Source: Sphingomonadales bacterium (GTDB lineage: Bacteria; Pseudomonadota; Alphaproteobacteria; Sphingomonadales; Sphingomonadaceae). From it: a stretch of 64,000 nt of DNA. Position numbers and translations under genes: made by a program. Within the stretch, counting starts at the first letter, position 1. Every line of letters begins with the position of its first letter. Below the pieces are notes generated by a model. That model was not told the DNA's origin. It saw only the letters and a list, made by a program, of their open reading frames with translations, and made no database searches. The stretch lies in the NCBI GenBank assembly GCA_027483465.1, contig JAIXUQ010000087.1, forward strand, positions 26,320-90,319, written 5' to 3'. Below, one piece after another: positions 47,201-57,882 of this stretch.

Positions 47201-47973
47201 TGGGCGCGTCCTCTGGCTTGCACGGCGCCGCGCGCAGCTTCCACCTCGGCGGCGGAAACCTGGGCATTGGCGGCGGTCGAGCGTTCGGCCTCCAGCGCCA
47301 TCGCCGCGCCGAAGTTCAGTTCATAGCCATCGTTGATCAGCCGCTTGTAGGCGCGGGCAAAGCCGGGTGCGATGCCGGCCATGTCGTGCGCCAGCGCCAC
47401 GGCGGCGGGCAGCAGCTGATCGGCGGGTACCACGCGGTTGAGCAGGCCCCAGCGCTCGGCCGTGGCAGCATCGAGGAAATTGCCCGACAGCGACAGTTCG
47501 CGGGCGCGATAGGGCCCGACCAGGCGTGAGAGCTTCTGGCTCAACCCCCAGCCCGGCATGATGCCCACCCGGGCATGGGTGTCGGCAAAGCGGGCATGTT
47601 CGCTGCCGATCAGCACGTCGCAGGCCAGCGCCACCTCGAATCCGCCGGTGATGGCAACGCCGTTGATGGCACCGATCACCGGCTTGCCGGTCTGTTCGAT
47701 GGCCTTCACCGGATTGTCGTCGGGCCCATCGGCATTGGCCGCGCCCAGGCCCTGTTGGCCCAGTTCCTTCAGATCAAGGCCGGCGGTGAAGGCGCGGGTG
47801 CCGGCGCCGGTCAGCACGATGGCGCGCACCGCGGCATCGGCCTCCAGATCGCGGAAGGCCGCCGCCAGCGCGCGGCGCAGGGCCTGGTTGAGCGCGTTCA
47901 TCGCCTGCGGCCGGTTCAGCGTGACGATCGCCACCGGGCCATCGCGATCGACCAGCACGACTTCATCGCTCAT
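47197..47973 (-). CDS. Enoyl-CoA hydratase/isomerase family protein
   Basis: VAIVTLNRPQAMNALNQALRRAL...GAINGVAITGGFEVALACDVLIGSEHARFADTHARVGIMPGWG. Confidence 0.95.
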   Translation of the reverse strand: MSDEVVLVDRDGPVAIVTLNRPQAMNALNQALRRALAAAFRDLEADAAVRAIVLTGAGTRAFTAGLDLKELGQQGLGAANADGPDDNPVKAIEQTGKPVIGAINGVAITGGFEVALACDVLIGSEHARFADTHARVGIMPGWGLSQKLSRLVGPYRARELSLSGNFLDAATAERWGLLNRVVPADQLLPAAVALAHDMAGIAPGFARAYKRLINDGYELNFGAAMALEAERSTAANAQVSAAEVEAARGAVQARGRAQ

Positions 47974-48049
47974 TGGCCTGTCCTCCCCAAAGGTCGCCCT
48001 TGTACCCGCCCGCCGGGCCGCTGCCGACTGCAATTGGCGATAGGGGCGC

Positions 48050-48562
48050 CTATTTGGCCCGCCGCAGAATCAGATAGAAGGCGCCGCTACCGCCATGGCG
48101 CGGATGGGCGGCACGCACACTGGCCACGGCGGGGCGCAGATCGGGCCGTTCCAGCCAGTGCATCAGTTCGGCACGGATGCGCGCTGGCCGGTCGGGCCGG
48201 CCCTTGCCGGTGATCACCAGGATCACGCGCGTGCCATCGCCGGCATGGATGGCGGCGGCCAGCCGGGCATGGGCATCGGCCAGCGTGTGGCCGTGCAGAT
48301 CGATCACGCGATCGGGCACCAGCCGGCCACGGCTGATCTGCCGATCCCATGTGCCATCCAGCGGCGCACCCAGCGGATGCGGGCCGGACTTGGCGGCGGG
48401 CGGGGCGGGGCGGGGTTTTGGTGGCGCAGCGGCGGGCTGCGGCGGCGGCGGTGCAGGCGGCGGGGCAGGCGGCAACTCGGGCTTTGGCTTGCCGGGCAGC
48501 GGCTTCACGCTGGCGGCAACGCGCGCCCACAGTGCCCGTTCATGGGCGCTGAGGCGGCGCAT
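48050..48562 (-). CDS. Smr/MutS2-type domain protein
   Basis: VIDLHGHTLADAHARLAAAI...VILVITGKGRPD. Confidence 0.85.
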   Translation of the reverse strand: MRRLSAHERALWARVAASVKPLPGKPKPELPPAPPPAPPPPQPAAAPPKPRPAPPAAKSGPHPLGAPLDGTWDRQISRGRLVPDRVIDLHGHTLADAHARLAAAIHAGDGTRVILVITGKGRPDRPARIRAELMHWLERPDLRPAVASVRAAHPRHGGSGAFYLILRRAK

Positions 48563-49769
48563 CGGGCAGCAATTTCAGGCGAATGGCAGCGGCACGGGGG
48601 ATCAGCACCGCGACCTGCGCCGGGGATGATTGTGCCCCGGCATCGGCGGCGGCCTCCGCCCCCGGCCCCAGGAAGAGATCAAGCCGGTTGGCGCCCTTGA
48701 TGGCGCCGCCGGTATCCTGGGCCACCATCAACTGCCGCAGCGGCTGGCCGGTGCGGGTGAGCATGGTTTCCACCAGCAGTGGCGCGCCCAGCGGCACGAA
48801 GGCCGGATCGGCCGCCACCGAAACCCGCGGCGTCACCGCCACGCCCATGGCACCGATCGGGCCGTCGCCCTCCAGCAGGCGGAAGAAGATCTTGGAGGGG
48901 TTGGCATTCAGGATGGCCGGCGCCTCCTCGGGGTTGGCGCGCAGCCAGGCGAGGATCTCGGCCATGCCGGCACGCCCTCGCTCCAGCTTGCCCTGTTCAA
49001 TCAGCAGCCGGCCGATGGCGACATAATCGCGGCCGTTCTGCCCATCATAGCCGATGCGCAGGATGCGGCCATCGGGCAGCCGCAACCGGCCACTGCCCTG
49101 GATTTCCAGGAAAAACGCCTCGAAGGGGTCGGCCGCCCAGGCCAGTTCCAGCCGACGGCCGACCAGCGCGCCGGCGGCGATCTGGGCGCGGCTGGCATAG
49201 GGCACCAGCCGGTTGCCCTCCACCCGGCCGCGCACCGTGCGGCCTTTCAGGCTGGGGGCAAAATCGCCCAGCGGCACATCGATCAGATCGGCCGGCCGGC
49301 GATAGAGCGGCACCTCATAGCCCGGCTGCCGGGTCAGGCTGGCGGCGATTTCCGGCTCGTAATAGCCGGTGGCAAAGCCCTGGCCGCCGGCCACCAGCAC
49401 CGCGACAAGCGCGGTGTGGAAGAAATCATCCTCCTGCCCGGCCGGCACGGCGGCGGCGGCGGCGCAGGCGGCCTGCCATTCAGCCGGCTGGGTGAGGCCC
49501 GACAAATCCTCCCGCCGCATGAGGCCGGGGCACGAGGAGCGGAACGCCGCCAGCGCGGCCGCGGCGCCAGGCAGCGGGCCCAACGGCGGCAGCGGCACGG
49601 CGACCAGCCCGGCATCGACGGCGCGGGCGGGTGGCGGCGGGGTGGCCGGTTGGGCAAGCGTGACGCTTTGCGGTGCCGGCGGCTGGATGGTGACTGGCGC
49701 GGGGCGATCCTGCCGCCCGGCGCAGGCGGCCAGCAACAACAGGCCGGCCAGCGCGAACGGAAAGCGCAT
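48540..49769 (-). CDS. mltA: Lipoprotein murein transglycosylase A
   Basis: LLLLAACAGRQ lipobox; FATGYYEPEIAASL...VQDTGGAIKGANRLDLFLG-like C-terminal 3D motif. Confidence 0.85.
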   Translation of the reverse strand: MRFPFALAGLLLLAACAGRQDRPAPVTIQPPAPQSVTLAQPATPPPPARAVDAGLVAVPLPPLGPLPGAAAALAAFRSSCPGLMRREDLSGLTQPAEWQAACAAAAAVPAGQEDDFFHTALVAVLVAGGQGFATGYYEPEIAASLTRQPGYEVPLYRRPADLIDVPLGDFAPSLKGRTVRGRVEGNRLVPYASRAQIAAGALVGRRLELAWAADPFEAFFLEIQGSGRLRLPDGRILRIGYDGQNGRDYVAIGRLLIEQGKLERGRAGMAEILAWLRANPEEAPAILNANPSKIFFRLLEGDGPIGAMGVAVTPRVSVAADPAFVPLGAPLLVETMLTRTGQPLRQLMVAQDTGGAIKGANRLDLFLGPGAEAAADAGAQSSPAQVAVLIPRAAAIRLKLLPDAPPQRP

Positions 49770-49782
49770 CGGGGAAAACGGA

Positions 49783-50445
49783 TCAGGCCGCGTGATCGGG
49801 CGGCAGCTCGGCGCTGTCATCCTCGTTGTCGGTGGCGATCAGCACCCAGGCCGGATCGCTGCTGGTGACATGGCGGCTGAACGTCCACACATCGCGGCTT
49901 TCGATCTCGCCGTCGGCCGTGGCGATGCGGGCAGCGAAGCGCACGGTCAATTCCACCATCTGGCCCACCAGATCAGCGCCCTCGATCATCGCCGATGGCG
50001 TGCCCAGCATGCGGTTGGGCAGGGCACCGCCGCCGCGCGCAGCGACGGCAGAGGCAAGATTGTCCTGCACCTCATCCGAAACCAGGCCGTGCACGCCGGC
50101 CAGATCGCCCGACCAGAAAGCGGTGAGGATCAGGCCATAGGCCGCACTGGCGCCGGCCAGGAACCGGTCAGGGGCAAAACCGGGATCGGCGGCGGCGATG
50201 TCCTCCAGCGCCGGCAGCAGGCGCATGTCGGTGCCGGGCGGCAACACCAGCTTGCCGCGCGGGCCGCGATTGTCCTCGCGGCGCGGTGGCGCGGTGACTT
50301 CCGCAGCCGGGCGGAAACTGTCCCCGATCTGCTGCGGGCGTTCCTCCCCGGTGCGCTTGCCAAGCACGGAGACAAGGCGCAGACCGATGAAGGCCGCCAG
50401 CATGGCCAGCAGCACAATCTCGACCCAGGCGCTTCCGTCGGACAT
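49783..50445 (-). CDS. Tim44/TimA family protein
   Basis: One TM, then FRPAAEV...FLAGASAAYGLILTAFWSGDLAGVHGLVSDEVQDNL...WTFSRHVTSSDPAWVLIATD. Confidence 0.85.
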   Translation of the reverse strand: MSDGSAWVEIVLLAMLAAFIGLRLVSVLGKRTGEERPQQIGDSFRPAAEVTAPPRREDNRGPRGKLVLPPGTDMRLLPALEDIAAADPGFAPDRFLAGASAAYGLILTAFWSGDLAGVHGLVSDEVQDNLASAVAARGGGALPNRMLGTPSAMIEGADLVGQMVELTVRFAARIATADGEIESRDVWTFSRHVTSSDPAWVLIATDNEDDSAELPPDHAA

Positions 50446-50685
50446 TTCAGATCCCCGGTCATCGCGCTCGCCCGATCAGGCGGCCGCGATGGCAAAAACA
50501 ACAAAAGGTTTACGGGCAGGATGGGCAGAAGTTGCGCCTGTCCGCAATGCCGCGGCAAAGCGGGAATCACCCCGCGCTACACACCGGCACAAGCGTCACA
50601 ATCGGCCTTTGCCGCCGTGATTGCAAGGCTGTGCGGCAATTGCGGACGCTTTGCAGCGTCGATTGCCCAGCTTCCTGGTGCGCCA

Positions 50686-50772
50686 TGGTGCGGGCGGCGG
50701 GACTCGAACCCGCACTTCCGTTGGGAAAGCGGATTTTAAGTCCGCTGCGTCTACCGGTTCCGCCACGCCCGC
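50686..50772 (-). tRNA. tRNA-Leu (anticodon TAA), CCA encoded
   Basis: GCGGGCGTGGCGGAACCGGTAGACGCAGCGGACTTAAAATCCGCTTTCCCAACGGAAGTGCGGGTTCGAGTCCCGCCGCCCGCACCA: 7-bp acceptor stem, long variable arm, TTCGAGTCC T-loop. Confidence 0.95.
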
Positions 50773-50813
50773 CGGTTGTGCCCTGCGGGCTCCGGCGTGG
50801 CCCCGGCGCCCCC

Positions 50814-51092
50814 TCAGGCGTTCAGCTTCTCGCGTAATTCCTTGCCCGGCTTGAAATAGGGCACGCGCTTGGCATCCACCTCCACCGCCGTGCCGGTGCG
50901 CGGGTTGCGGCCGGTGCGCGCCTCGCGGGCGCGGGTGGAAAAGGCGCCAAAGCCGCGCAACTCCACGCGGCGGCCGCCGGCCAGCGCATCGGTGATCTCG
51001 TCAAAGATGGTGGTGACGATGGCTTCCACGTCCCGCACGGTCAGATGCGGGTTCTGCTCGGCAACGATGGCAACCAGTTCAGACCTGATCAT
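50814..51092 (-). CDS. ihfB: Integration host factor subunit beta
   Basis: [72 protein letters not shown]. Confidence 0.9.
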   Translation of the reverse strand: MIRSELVAIVAEQNPHLTVRDVEAIVTTIFDEITDALAGGRRVELRGFGAFSTRAREARTGRNPRTGTAVEVDAKRVPYFKPGKELREKLNA

Positions 51093-51273
51093 GGCGCGCT
51101 GTCCCCAGTTGGGCCGGCGTTGTGGTGTCGATCCCGGCGGAGCTGTGATTTTGGTTGGGATTTTATTGTCTTCCTTACCCCGGTCAAGGCGCGCCGACGA
51201 AAAACGCCGGTTCGGTGCGGGTTTTGCAGCATTGCTATCCTTTGGTATAGGCGATCTGGCCTGGTCGGCCAAG

Positions 51274-51306
51274 AAAAACGCCCCGGCAGCCAGGCTGCCG
51301 GGGCGT
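51274..51306 (-). terminator. Terminator of rpsA
   Basis: ACGCCCCGGCAGC-cag-GCTGCCGGGGCGT, with TTTTT after the stem on the minus strand. Confidence 0.9.
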
Positions 51307-51330
51307 GTTTTCCGGGCCAATGGGCCAGGA

Positions 51331-53055
51331 TCAGTTCTTGTCGGCTTCCTCGCGCGCCTTGTTGAAGGCGGCGCCCAGGATATTGCCCAGCGTGGCGCCC
51401 GAATCCGAGGTGCCATATTGCGCCACGGCTTCCTTTTCCTCGCTGATCTGCAGCGCCTTAATGGACAGCATCGGCTTGCGGCCCTTTTCAAAGCCCACGA
51501 CCATGGCATCCACCTTCTGGCCGGGCTGGAAGCGCTCGGCCTTCTGCTCGTCGCGGTCGCGGGAAAGATCGCCGCGCTTGATGTAGACGACCGGGCCATC
51601 TTCGCCGATCTGCACATCCAGGCCGCCATCGCGCGCGGCCACCACGGTGGCGGTCACGATGTCGTTCTTCTTCCAGTCACCGCCGCTGGTGTTGCGGGTG
51701 CCGGTCACCGGGCCGCCCTGCTCGTCCAGCTGCTTGATGCCCAGGCTGATGCGTTCCTTCTCGATGTCCACTTCCAGCACGCGGGCCGAAACGCGCTCGC
51801 CCTTGTGGTGGCGCGACAGCGCGGCTTCGCCGGTCATGCCCCAGGCGATGTCGCTCATGTGCACCATGCCATCGACTTCGCCATCCAGGCCGATGAACAG
51901 GCCGAATTCGGTGGCGTTCTTGACTTCGCCTTCGACAATCGAGCCAACCGGGTGGTTTTCCGCGAAAACCTCCCAAGGATTGCGCTGCGCCTGCTTCAGG
52001 CCCAGGCTGATGCGGCGCTTGTCCTCGTCCACCTCGAGGACCATGACTTCCACTTCCTGGCTGGTCGAAACGATCTTGCCGGGATGGACGTTCTTCTTGA
52101 CCCACGACATTTCCGAGACGTGCACCAGGCCTTCGATGCCCGGCTGCAGTTCGACGAAGGCGCCATATTCGGTGATGTTGGTGACGCGGCCCGAATGCTT
52201 GGTGCCCACGGCATAATTGGCAGCGGCGGTGGTCCAGGGATCGGCTTCCAACTGCTTCATGCCCAGGCTGATGCGCTGGGTGTCGCGGTTGATGCGCACG
52301 ATCTGCACGCGCAGCACGTCACCGATGTTGAGCACTTCCGACGGATGGTTGACGCGCTTGTAGCTCATGTCGGTGACGTGGAGCAGGCCGTCGATGCCGC
52401 CCAGATCCACGAAGGCGCCATAATCGGTGATGTTCTTGACGGTGCCGTCCACGATCTGGCCTTCGGCCAGGCTGGAGATCAGGCCCGAACGGGCTTCGGC
52501 GCGCGATTCTTCCAGGATCGAGCGGCGGGAGACCACGATGTTGCCGCGCTTGCGATCCATCTTCAGGATCTGGAACGGCTGCGGCAGGTTCATCAGCGGG
52601 GTGACATCGCGCACCGGGCGGATATCGACCTGGCTGCCCGGCAGGAAGGCCACGGCGCCGCCCAGATCGACGGTGAAGCCGCCCTTCACGCGACCGAAGA
52701 TCACGCCTTCCACGCGCTCACCGGCGGCGAACTTGTGCTCAAGCGCATCCCAGCTGGCTTCGCGGCGGGCGCGGTCACGGCTCAGCATCGCTTCGCCCTG
52801 GGCGTTTTCCACCCGGTCCACAAACACTTCGACTTCGGAGCCGACCACCAGATCGACCTTGCCGGTGAGATCGGCGAATTCGCGCAGCGGCACGCGGCCC
52901 TCGCTCTTCAGGCCGACATCGATCACGGCGAATTCATTTTCGAGCCGGGTGACAACGCCGCGCACCACGCGGCCTTCGAAACCCTGATCCTTGCCAATGG
53001 TGGCATCAAGCAGCGCCGCGAAATCGTCGCGGGTCGGCTGGGCAGACGTGGCCAT
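51331..53055 (-). CDS. rpsA: 30S ribosomal protein S1
   Basis: Six S1-type domains; [44 protein letters not shown]. Confidence 0.95.
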   Translation of the reverse strand: MATSAQPTRDDFAALLDATIGKDQGFEGRVVRGVVTRLENEFAVIDVGLKSEGRVPLREFADLTGKVDLVVGSEVEVFVDRVENAQGEAMLSRDRARREASWDALEHKFAAGERVEGVIFGRVKGGFTVDLGGAVAFLPGSQVDIRPVRDVTPLMNLPQPFQILKMDRKRGNIVVSRRSILEESRAEARSGLISSLAEGQIVDGTVKNITDYGAFVDLGGIDGLLHVTDMSYKRVNHPSEVLNIGDVLRVQIVRINRDTQRISLGMKQLEADPWTTAAANYAVGTKHSGRVTNITEYGAFVELQPGIEGLVHVSEMSWVKKNVHPGKIVSTSQEVEVMVLEVDEDKRRISLGLKQAQRNPWEVFAENHPVGSIVEGEVKNATEFGLFIGLDGEVDGMVHMSDIAWGMTGEAALSRHHKGERVSARVLEVDIEKERISLGIKQLDEQGGPVTGTRNTSGGDWKKNDIVTATVVAARDGGLDVQIGEDGPVVYIKRGDLSRDRDEQKAERFQPGQKVDAMVVGFEKGRKPMLSIKALQISEEKEAVAQYGTSDSGATLGNILGAAFNKAREEADKN

Positions 53056-53242
53056 ATGTTCAATCAAACCTTCAACTGGGGCCGGCACGGGCAAAGTCTG
53101 TCCCGCGAAACCCCTCGGCAAGGCACCATTGCCCGCCGTTCATCGCCGTCGCGGTGGCACCATGCCAACCGCTCACATGCAAAACCGGGAAAAAGCCAAG
53201 CGCCCGTGCAGGGAAAATCCCTGCCGGGGCGCCGATTGCCCG

Positions 53243-53896
53243 TTACCGGCCGCCGTGGCCCAATGCCCTTTCCACCAGGGCAATCGAAGCCGCGACGGCG
53301 GCGGCTATATCAAGCGTGCTGGTATCTAGCAAGGCGGCATCGGCGGCGCGCAGCAGCGGCGCGGCCGATCGGCCGGAATCGCGGGCATCGCGGGCGTGGA
53401 TATCGGCCAGCACATCGGCCAGCGTCTGCTCACCGCCGCGGCCGGCCAATTCGGCATGGCGGCGCTGGGCGCGGATTTCGGGCGTGGCGGTCACAAAAAG
53501 TTTCGCCGGCGCATCGGGCGCGATCACCGTGCCGATATCCCGCCCATCCAGCACGGCGCCGCCAGGCTGGGCGGCAAAGGCGCGCTGGGTATCGAACAGC
53601 GCAGCGCGCACCGCCGGGTGGCTGGAGACGATCGAGGCATAATCGCTGTTGAGGCTGCTCATCAGATCAGGATCATCCAGCAGCGCGGGATCGATGCAGC
53701 GGGCGGCGGCGGCGGCGGCCTCGGCATCATATGGGTCCTGCCCGGCCAGACGCACCGCCAGCCCGCAGGCGCGATAGAGTTTGCCGGTGTCCATGAACGG
53801 CAGGCGGTAATGGCGGGCAAGCGCCTTGGCGATGGTGCCCTTGCCGCTGGCGGCCGGGCCATCTACGGCGATGACGAGTGGGGGATGTGCAATCAC
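53243..53896 (-). CDS. cmk: Cytidylate kinase
   Basis: VIAVDGPAASGKGTIAKALARHYRLPFMDTGKLYRA; DGRDIGTVIAPDAPAKLFVTA. Confidence 0.95.
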   Translation of the reverse strand: MIAHPPLVIAVDGPAASGKGTIAKALARHYRLPFMDTGKLYRACGLAVRLAGQDPYDAEAAAAAARCIDPALLDDPDLMSSLNSDYASIVSSHPAVRAALFDTQRAFAAQPGGAVLDGRDIGTVIAPDAPAKLFVTATPEIRAQRRHAELAGRGGEQTLADVLADIHARDARDSGRSAAPLLRAADAALLDTSTLDIAAAVAASIALVERALGHGGR

Positions 53897-53939
53897 GCCG
53901 CGGCGTTAGCCGCTGTGCCGCCGGCCGGCAAGCGCCGGC

Positions 53940-54539
53940 TCAGCCGGCGTATTTCACCGAACAGCCATAGGGGCGGGTGACGGCGGGGGCCGGGGCCTTG
54001 CCGGCCAGCACGGCCTTCACCGCATTCAGTGCCCATGGCGTGGCGGCCTTTGCATCGGCCTCCACCGCGGTGGGCCGGTCATCAATGGCGCCCTGATAGG
54101 CCAGCACGCCATCGGGGCGGATCACGAACATGTGCGGCGTCGTCTTGGCGGCATAGAGCCGGCCGATGCGGCCATCGGCATCCAGCAGATAATGCGACGG
54201 CGCCGCCTTGTTGGCGGCGATCTCGGCGCGGGCGCCGGCACCATCGACATGGCCCTGCTTGCCCCGCGCACCGCTGTTGATCGAGAGCCAGACAACGCCC
54301 AGGCCGCGCGCCTCGCGCTGGCGGGCCTGCATGGTGCCGCTGTCATAATGGGCGCGCACGAACGGGCAGCCGCTGTTCGTCCATTCCAGCACCACCGTCT
54401 TGCCGCGCAGATCGGCCAGCCGCACCGGCTTGCCATCGGCATCGGTGGCGGTGAAATCCGGTGCCGGCAGGCCATTCACCGGTTCGGCGGCCACCGGCGC
54501 GGCGAGAACAGCAGCGATCAGGGCAGGCAGCAGGCGCAT
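53940..54539 (-). CDS. Exported redoxin/thioredoxin-like protein
   Basis: PAPDFTATDADGKPVRLADLRGKTVVLEWTNSGCPFVRAHYDSGTMQ. Confidence 0.85.
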   Translation of the reverse strand: MRLLPALIAAVLAAPVAAEPVNGLPAPDFTATDADGKPVRLADLRGKTVVLEWTNSGCPFVRAHYDSGTMQARQREARGLGVVWLSINSGARGKQGHVDGAGARAEIAANKAAPSHYLLDADGRIGRLYAAKTTPHMFVIRPDGVLAYQGAIDDRPTAVEADAKAATPWALNAVKAVLAGKAPAPAVTRPYGCSVKYAG

Positions 54540-54542
54540 GGC

Positions 54543-56621
54543 TCAGGCTTTCAGGCTGGTCAGCAGATCGGCGGTGAGGATTTGCGGCAATTCGGTCTCG
54601 CCGCCGCCGGCATCATAATAGACATAGACCGGCACGCCGGCGCGCTTGTGCTCGGCCAACCAGGCGGAGATGGCCGGGTCCGACCGGGTCCAGTCCCCCT
54701 CCATCACGGTGATGCCCTTGGCCTTGAAGGCTTCGGCCACGCGCGGATCGGCCATGGCGCCCTTTTCGTTCACCTTGCAGGTGAGGCACCAGTCCGCTGT
54801 CATATAGAGGAACACCGGCTTGTTCTGCTGGCGCAGGCCGGCGAGCGCGGCCGGGGTGAATTTCACCGCGTCAAGCTCGCTGGCGGCGGCGGTCTGCCCG
54901 CCGGCGGCCGGCGCGGCGGTGGGCATCAGCGCCACGGCCGCCACCAATGTGGCCAGGCTGGCCAGGCCGGGCAGGGCCAGACTCTTGCCGCCATGCTGGC
55001 GGGCGCCCAGCCACCACAGGAACAGGCCAAAGCCCAGCGCACCGGCCAGGCCGATCGCCATGCCGTTCACCCCCACCTGCTGGCCCAGCACCCAGGCCAG
55101 CGCCAGCGCGGTGAGGAACATCGGCACCGACAGGATGGCGCGCAGCCGCACCATCCAGGCGCCTGGCCGGGGCAGGCGCTGGCGCAGCGCCGGCACGAAG
55201 CCGATCAACAGGAAGGGCAGGGCCAGGCCAAGGCCGAGCCCGGCAAAGACCGAAAGCGCCTGAAAGGTGGGCAGCACCAGCGCCGCACCCAGCGCCCCGG
55301 CCATGAACGGCCCGGTGCAGGGGGTGGCGACAAACGCCGCCAGCGCGCCGGTGAAGAAGGCGCCCGATGCCCCGCCGGAGCGCGCCTTGTCCTGCCCCAG
55401 ATTGCCGGTGGAGAGGGTGATTTCAAACAGGCCGGCCAAATTGAGCGCAATGCCGGTGACCAGCAGCAGCAGGAAGGCGATCACGCGCGGATCCTGCAAC
55501 TGGAAGGCCCAGCCAACCTGGCTGCCGGCGGCGCGCAGGGCCAGCACGATGCCGCCCAGCGCCGTCACCACCAGCACCACGCCGGCGGTGTAGGCCAACG
55601 CCTCGGCCCGGGCTTCGCCGGCGCCGACATTGCCGCGCGCCAGCGCCAGCGCCTTCAATGACAGGATGGGAAACACGCAGGGCATCACGTTCAGGATCAG
55701 CCCGCCCAGCACCGCGCCGAGCAGCACCAGCGCCAGACCAGGCTCACCGCCGCCGGCATCGCTGCTGCCGCTGCTAGCCAGCGGGCTGCCCGCCGCCGGC
55801 ACCTGGCCCTGATTGGCGGTGATGGCAAAGCCCAGCGGCGGCCCATCGGCCATCTCCACCCGCAGCACGCCGGCCACCGCGCCTTCGGGGCCGGGGCTGG
55901 CGGCATCGGTCTCGATGCGCAGATTGTCCCCGGCGCGGGTCACCTGCTGCGGCGTCACATGGGTGATGACCAGATCGCCTTCCGGGAAGAACCAGGCCGA
56001 TTTCACCTTGTCCAGCCCGGCCATCGGCACCGCCAGCACAAAACGCTTGCCCGCCAGCGCCCAGGTGGCGGTGGCCGCCAGCGGCTTGGGCAGGGCGGCG
56101 GCGGCGGCGGCCAGGCGCGGCGCCATCGCGGCATCGGGCGTGCCCGTGCCGACGGTGAGCGGCAGGCTGAGCAGTGCCTGTTCGGGCACGCATTGTTCGT
56201 GGCTGCACACCAGCCAATCCACCTGCACCTTCAACGGAAAGGCGCTGCCCGCCGCCAGCCCGGCCGGCACGGCGATGCGGGTGGTGAGCACGTTGGCCTT
56301 TTCATAGACATGGTTCATCAGGCCGGAGACGACGAGCGTGCCCGGCACCGGATAGGCCAGATCGGCCGGGGCCGGGGTGCCGGCCGGCAGTCGCCAATCC
56401 ACCCTCGTGGGGGCGCCGGCATCGCCGGGGTTCTTCCAATAGGTGTGCCAGCCGGCGCGCGGGGTCAGTTCGATCCCCACCTCCAGCATCTGCCCGGCCG
56501 CCGGCGTGCGGCTGGCGGCGATCAGTTCCACCCGCGTGTGCGGCTGTTCGCTCACCGCCTGGGCATGGGCGGTAACAGGGGCCAGCAGCAGGGCAAGGGC
56601 GGTGATAAGGCGGCGAATCAT
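54543..56621 (-). CDS. DsbD-family thiol:disulfide interchange protein
   Basis: N-terminal periplasmic domain, 8-TM core with LNVMPCVFPILSLKALALAR and FVATPCTGPFMAGALGAAL, C-terminal thioredoxin domain ADWCLTCKVNEK. Confidence 0.9.
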   Translation of the reverse strand: MIRRLITALALLLAPVTAHAQAVSEQPHTRVELIAASRTPAAGQMLEVGIELTPRAGWHTYWKNPGDAGAPTRVDWRLPAGTPAPADLAYPVPGTLVVSGLMNHVYEKANVLTTRIAVPAGLAAGSAFPLKVQVDWLVCSHEQCVPEQALLSLPLTVGTGTPDAAMAPRLAAAAAALPKPLAATATWALAGKRFVLAVPMAGLDKVKSAWFFPEGDLVITHVTPQQVTRAGDNLRIETDAASPGPEGAVAGVLRVEMADGPPLGFAITANQGQVPAAGSPLASSGSSDAGGGEPGLALVLLGAVLGGLILNVMPCVFPILSLKALALARGNVGAGEARAEALAYTAGVVLVVTALGGIVLALRAAGSQVGWAFQLQDPRVIAFLLLLVTGIALNLAGLFEITLSTGNLGQDKARSGGASGAFFTGALAAFVATPCTGPFMAGALGAALVLPTFQALSVFAGLGLGLALPFLLIGFVPALRQRLPRPGAWMVRLRAILSVPMFLTALALAWVLGQQVGVNGMAIGLAGALGFGLFLWWLGARQHGGKSLALPGLASLATLVAAVALMPTAAPAAGGQTAAASELDAVKFTPAALAGLRQQNKPVFLYMTADWCLTCKVNEKGAMADPRVAEAFKAKGITVMEGDWTRSDPAISAWLAEHKRAGVPVYVYYDAGGGETELPQILTADLLTSLKA

Positions 56622-56721
56622 GGCGTGCCTTGTGCCAGCATCAGGGCGGCCCGCAAAGCCCGGCGCGCCTTGGCCGCAGCCAAGCCGGGCTTTGGCCAGG
56701 CGGCCCCAGGCGCGGCGCAAC

Positions 56722-56753
56722 GAAAAACGCCGGGGCGTTGCCACCCCGGCGTT
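56722..56753 (-). terminator. Terminator of rplM-rpsI
   Basis: AACGCCGGGG-tggcaacg-CCCCGGCGTTTTTCG on minus strand. Confidence 0.8.
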
Positions 56754-56775
56754 GATCCTTGCGCGGCGATCCCGA

Positions 56776-57267
56776 TCAGCGCTTGCTGAACTGGAAGCTG
56801 CGGCGGGCCTTGGCCTTGCCGTACTTCTTGCGCTCGACCACGCGGGCGTCGCGGGTGAGGAAGCCGGCCTGCTTGACGGGCGTGCGCAGCGCCGGTTCAT
56901 ACTTGGTCAGCGCCTGGGCGATGCCATGCTTCACGGCGCCGGCCTGGCCCGAAAGCCCGCCGCCCACCACGGTGGCCACCACATCATACTGGTCACGGCG
57001 CTCGGCCACGTCGAACGGCTGGTTGATCACCAGGCGCAGCGAGGGGCGGGCGAAATACACGGTCTGATCGCGGCCGTTCACGGTGATCTTGCCGGTGCCC
57101 GGCTTCAACCACACGCGGGCGACGGCGTTCTTGCGCTTGCCGGTGGCATAGGCGCGGCCATAGGCATCCAACTCCTGCTCGCGCAGAGGGGCCGGGGGAT
57201 TGTTGTTGACCGGTGCTTCGGCTTCAAGGCCGGCGAGGTCAGACAGGGACTGGCGATTGTCGGTCAT
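56776..57267 (-). CDS. rpsI: 30S ribosomal protein S9
   Basis: [28 protein letters not shown]...[23 protein letters not shown]. Confidence 0.97.
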   Translation of the reverse strand: MTDNRQSLSDLAGLEAEAPVNNNPPAPLREQELDAYGRAYATGKRKNAVARVWLKPGTGKITVNGRDQTVYFARPSLRLVINQPFDVAERRDQYDVVATVVGGGLSGQAGAVKHGIAQALTKYEPALRTPVKQAGFLTRDARVVERKKYGKAKARRSFQFSKR

Positions 57268-57276
57268 GGTCTATCC

Positions 57277-57753
57277 TCAACCAGCGATGGTGGTGTTCTT
57301 GCGGTTCATCGACTTGACGTCGAGCACTTCCGGCTGCTGCGCGGCATGGGGATGCTCGGTGCCGGCAAAGACGCGCAGGTTGCGCATCTGCTGGCGGCCC
57401 AGCGGCCCGCGCGGCACCATGCGCTCAACGGCCTTGATGATCACGCGCTCCGGGAACCGGCCTTCCAGCAGCTTGGCCGGGGTGGTTTCCTTGATGCCGC
57501 CGGGGTGGCCGGTGTGGCGATAGTAAATCTTGTCGGTCGCCTTCTTGCCGGTGAAGCGCACCTTGTCGGCATTGATGACGATGACATTGTCACCGCAATC
57601 GACGTGCGGGGTGAAGCTCGCCTTGTGCTTGCCGCGCAGGCGGTTGGCGATGATGGTGGCAAGCCGGCCGACCACGAGCCCTTCGGCATCGATCAGCAGC
57701 CACTTTTTTTCAACTTCCGCCGGCTTGGCCGGCGCCGTGGTACGGGTGAGCAT
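57277..57753 (-). CDS. rplM: 50S ribosomal protein L13
   Basis: [49 protein letters not shown]. Confidence 0.97.
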   Translation of the reverse strand: MLTRTTAPAKPAEVEKKWLLIDAEGLVVGRLATIIANRLRGKHKASFTPHVDCGDNVIVINADKVRFTGKKATDKIYYRHTGHPGGIKETTPAKLLEGRFPERVIIKAVERMVPRGPLGRQQMRNLRVFAGTEHPHAAQQPEVLDVKSMNRKNTTIAG

Positions 57754-57882
57754 GGCGTTGATTCCATTCGGCTAAAATGCAGCAGCCGGGGCGTGAAGGC
57801 CCCGGCGACGAGCGGCCATATCGCGCAAACGCGATTTTCCGTCAAGAAAATCCATCGCTTTGGCGTGTGGTATTTGAATACC

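Noticed and set aside
50814-51629. Long ihfB ORF extension
   Set aside because: Upstream part is antisense/frameshadow of rpsA and intergenic sequence; the IHF-beta N-terminus MIRSELV starts at 51092.
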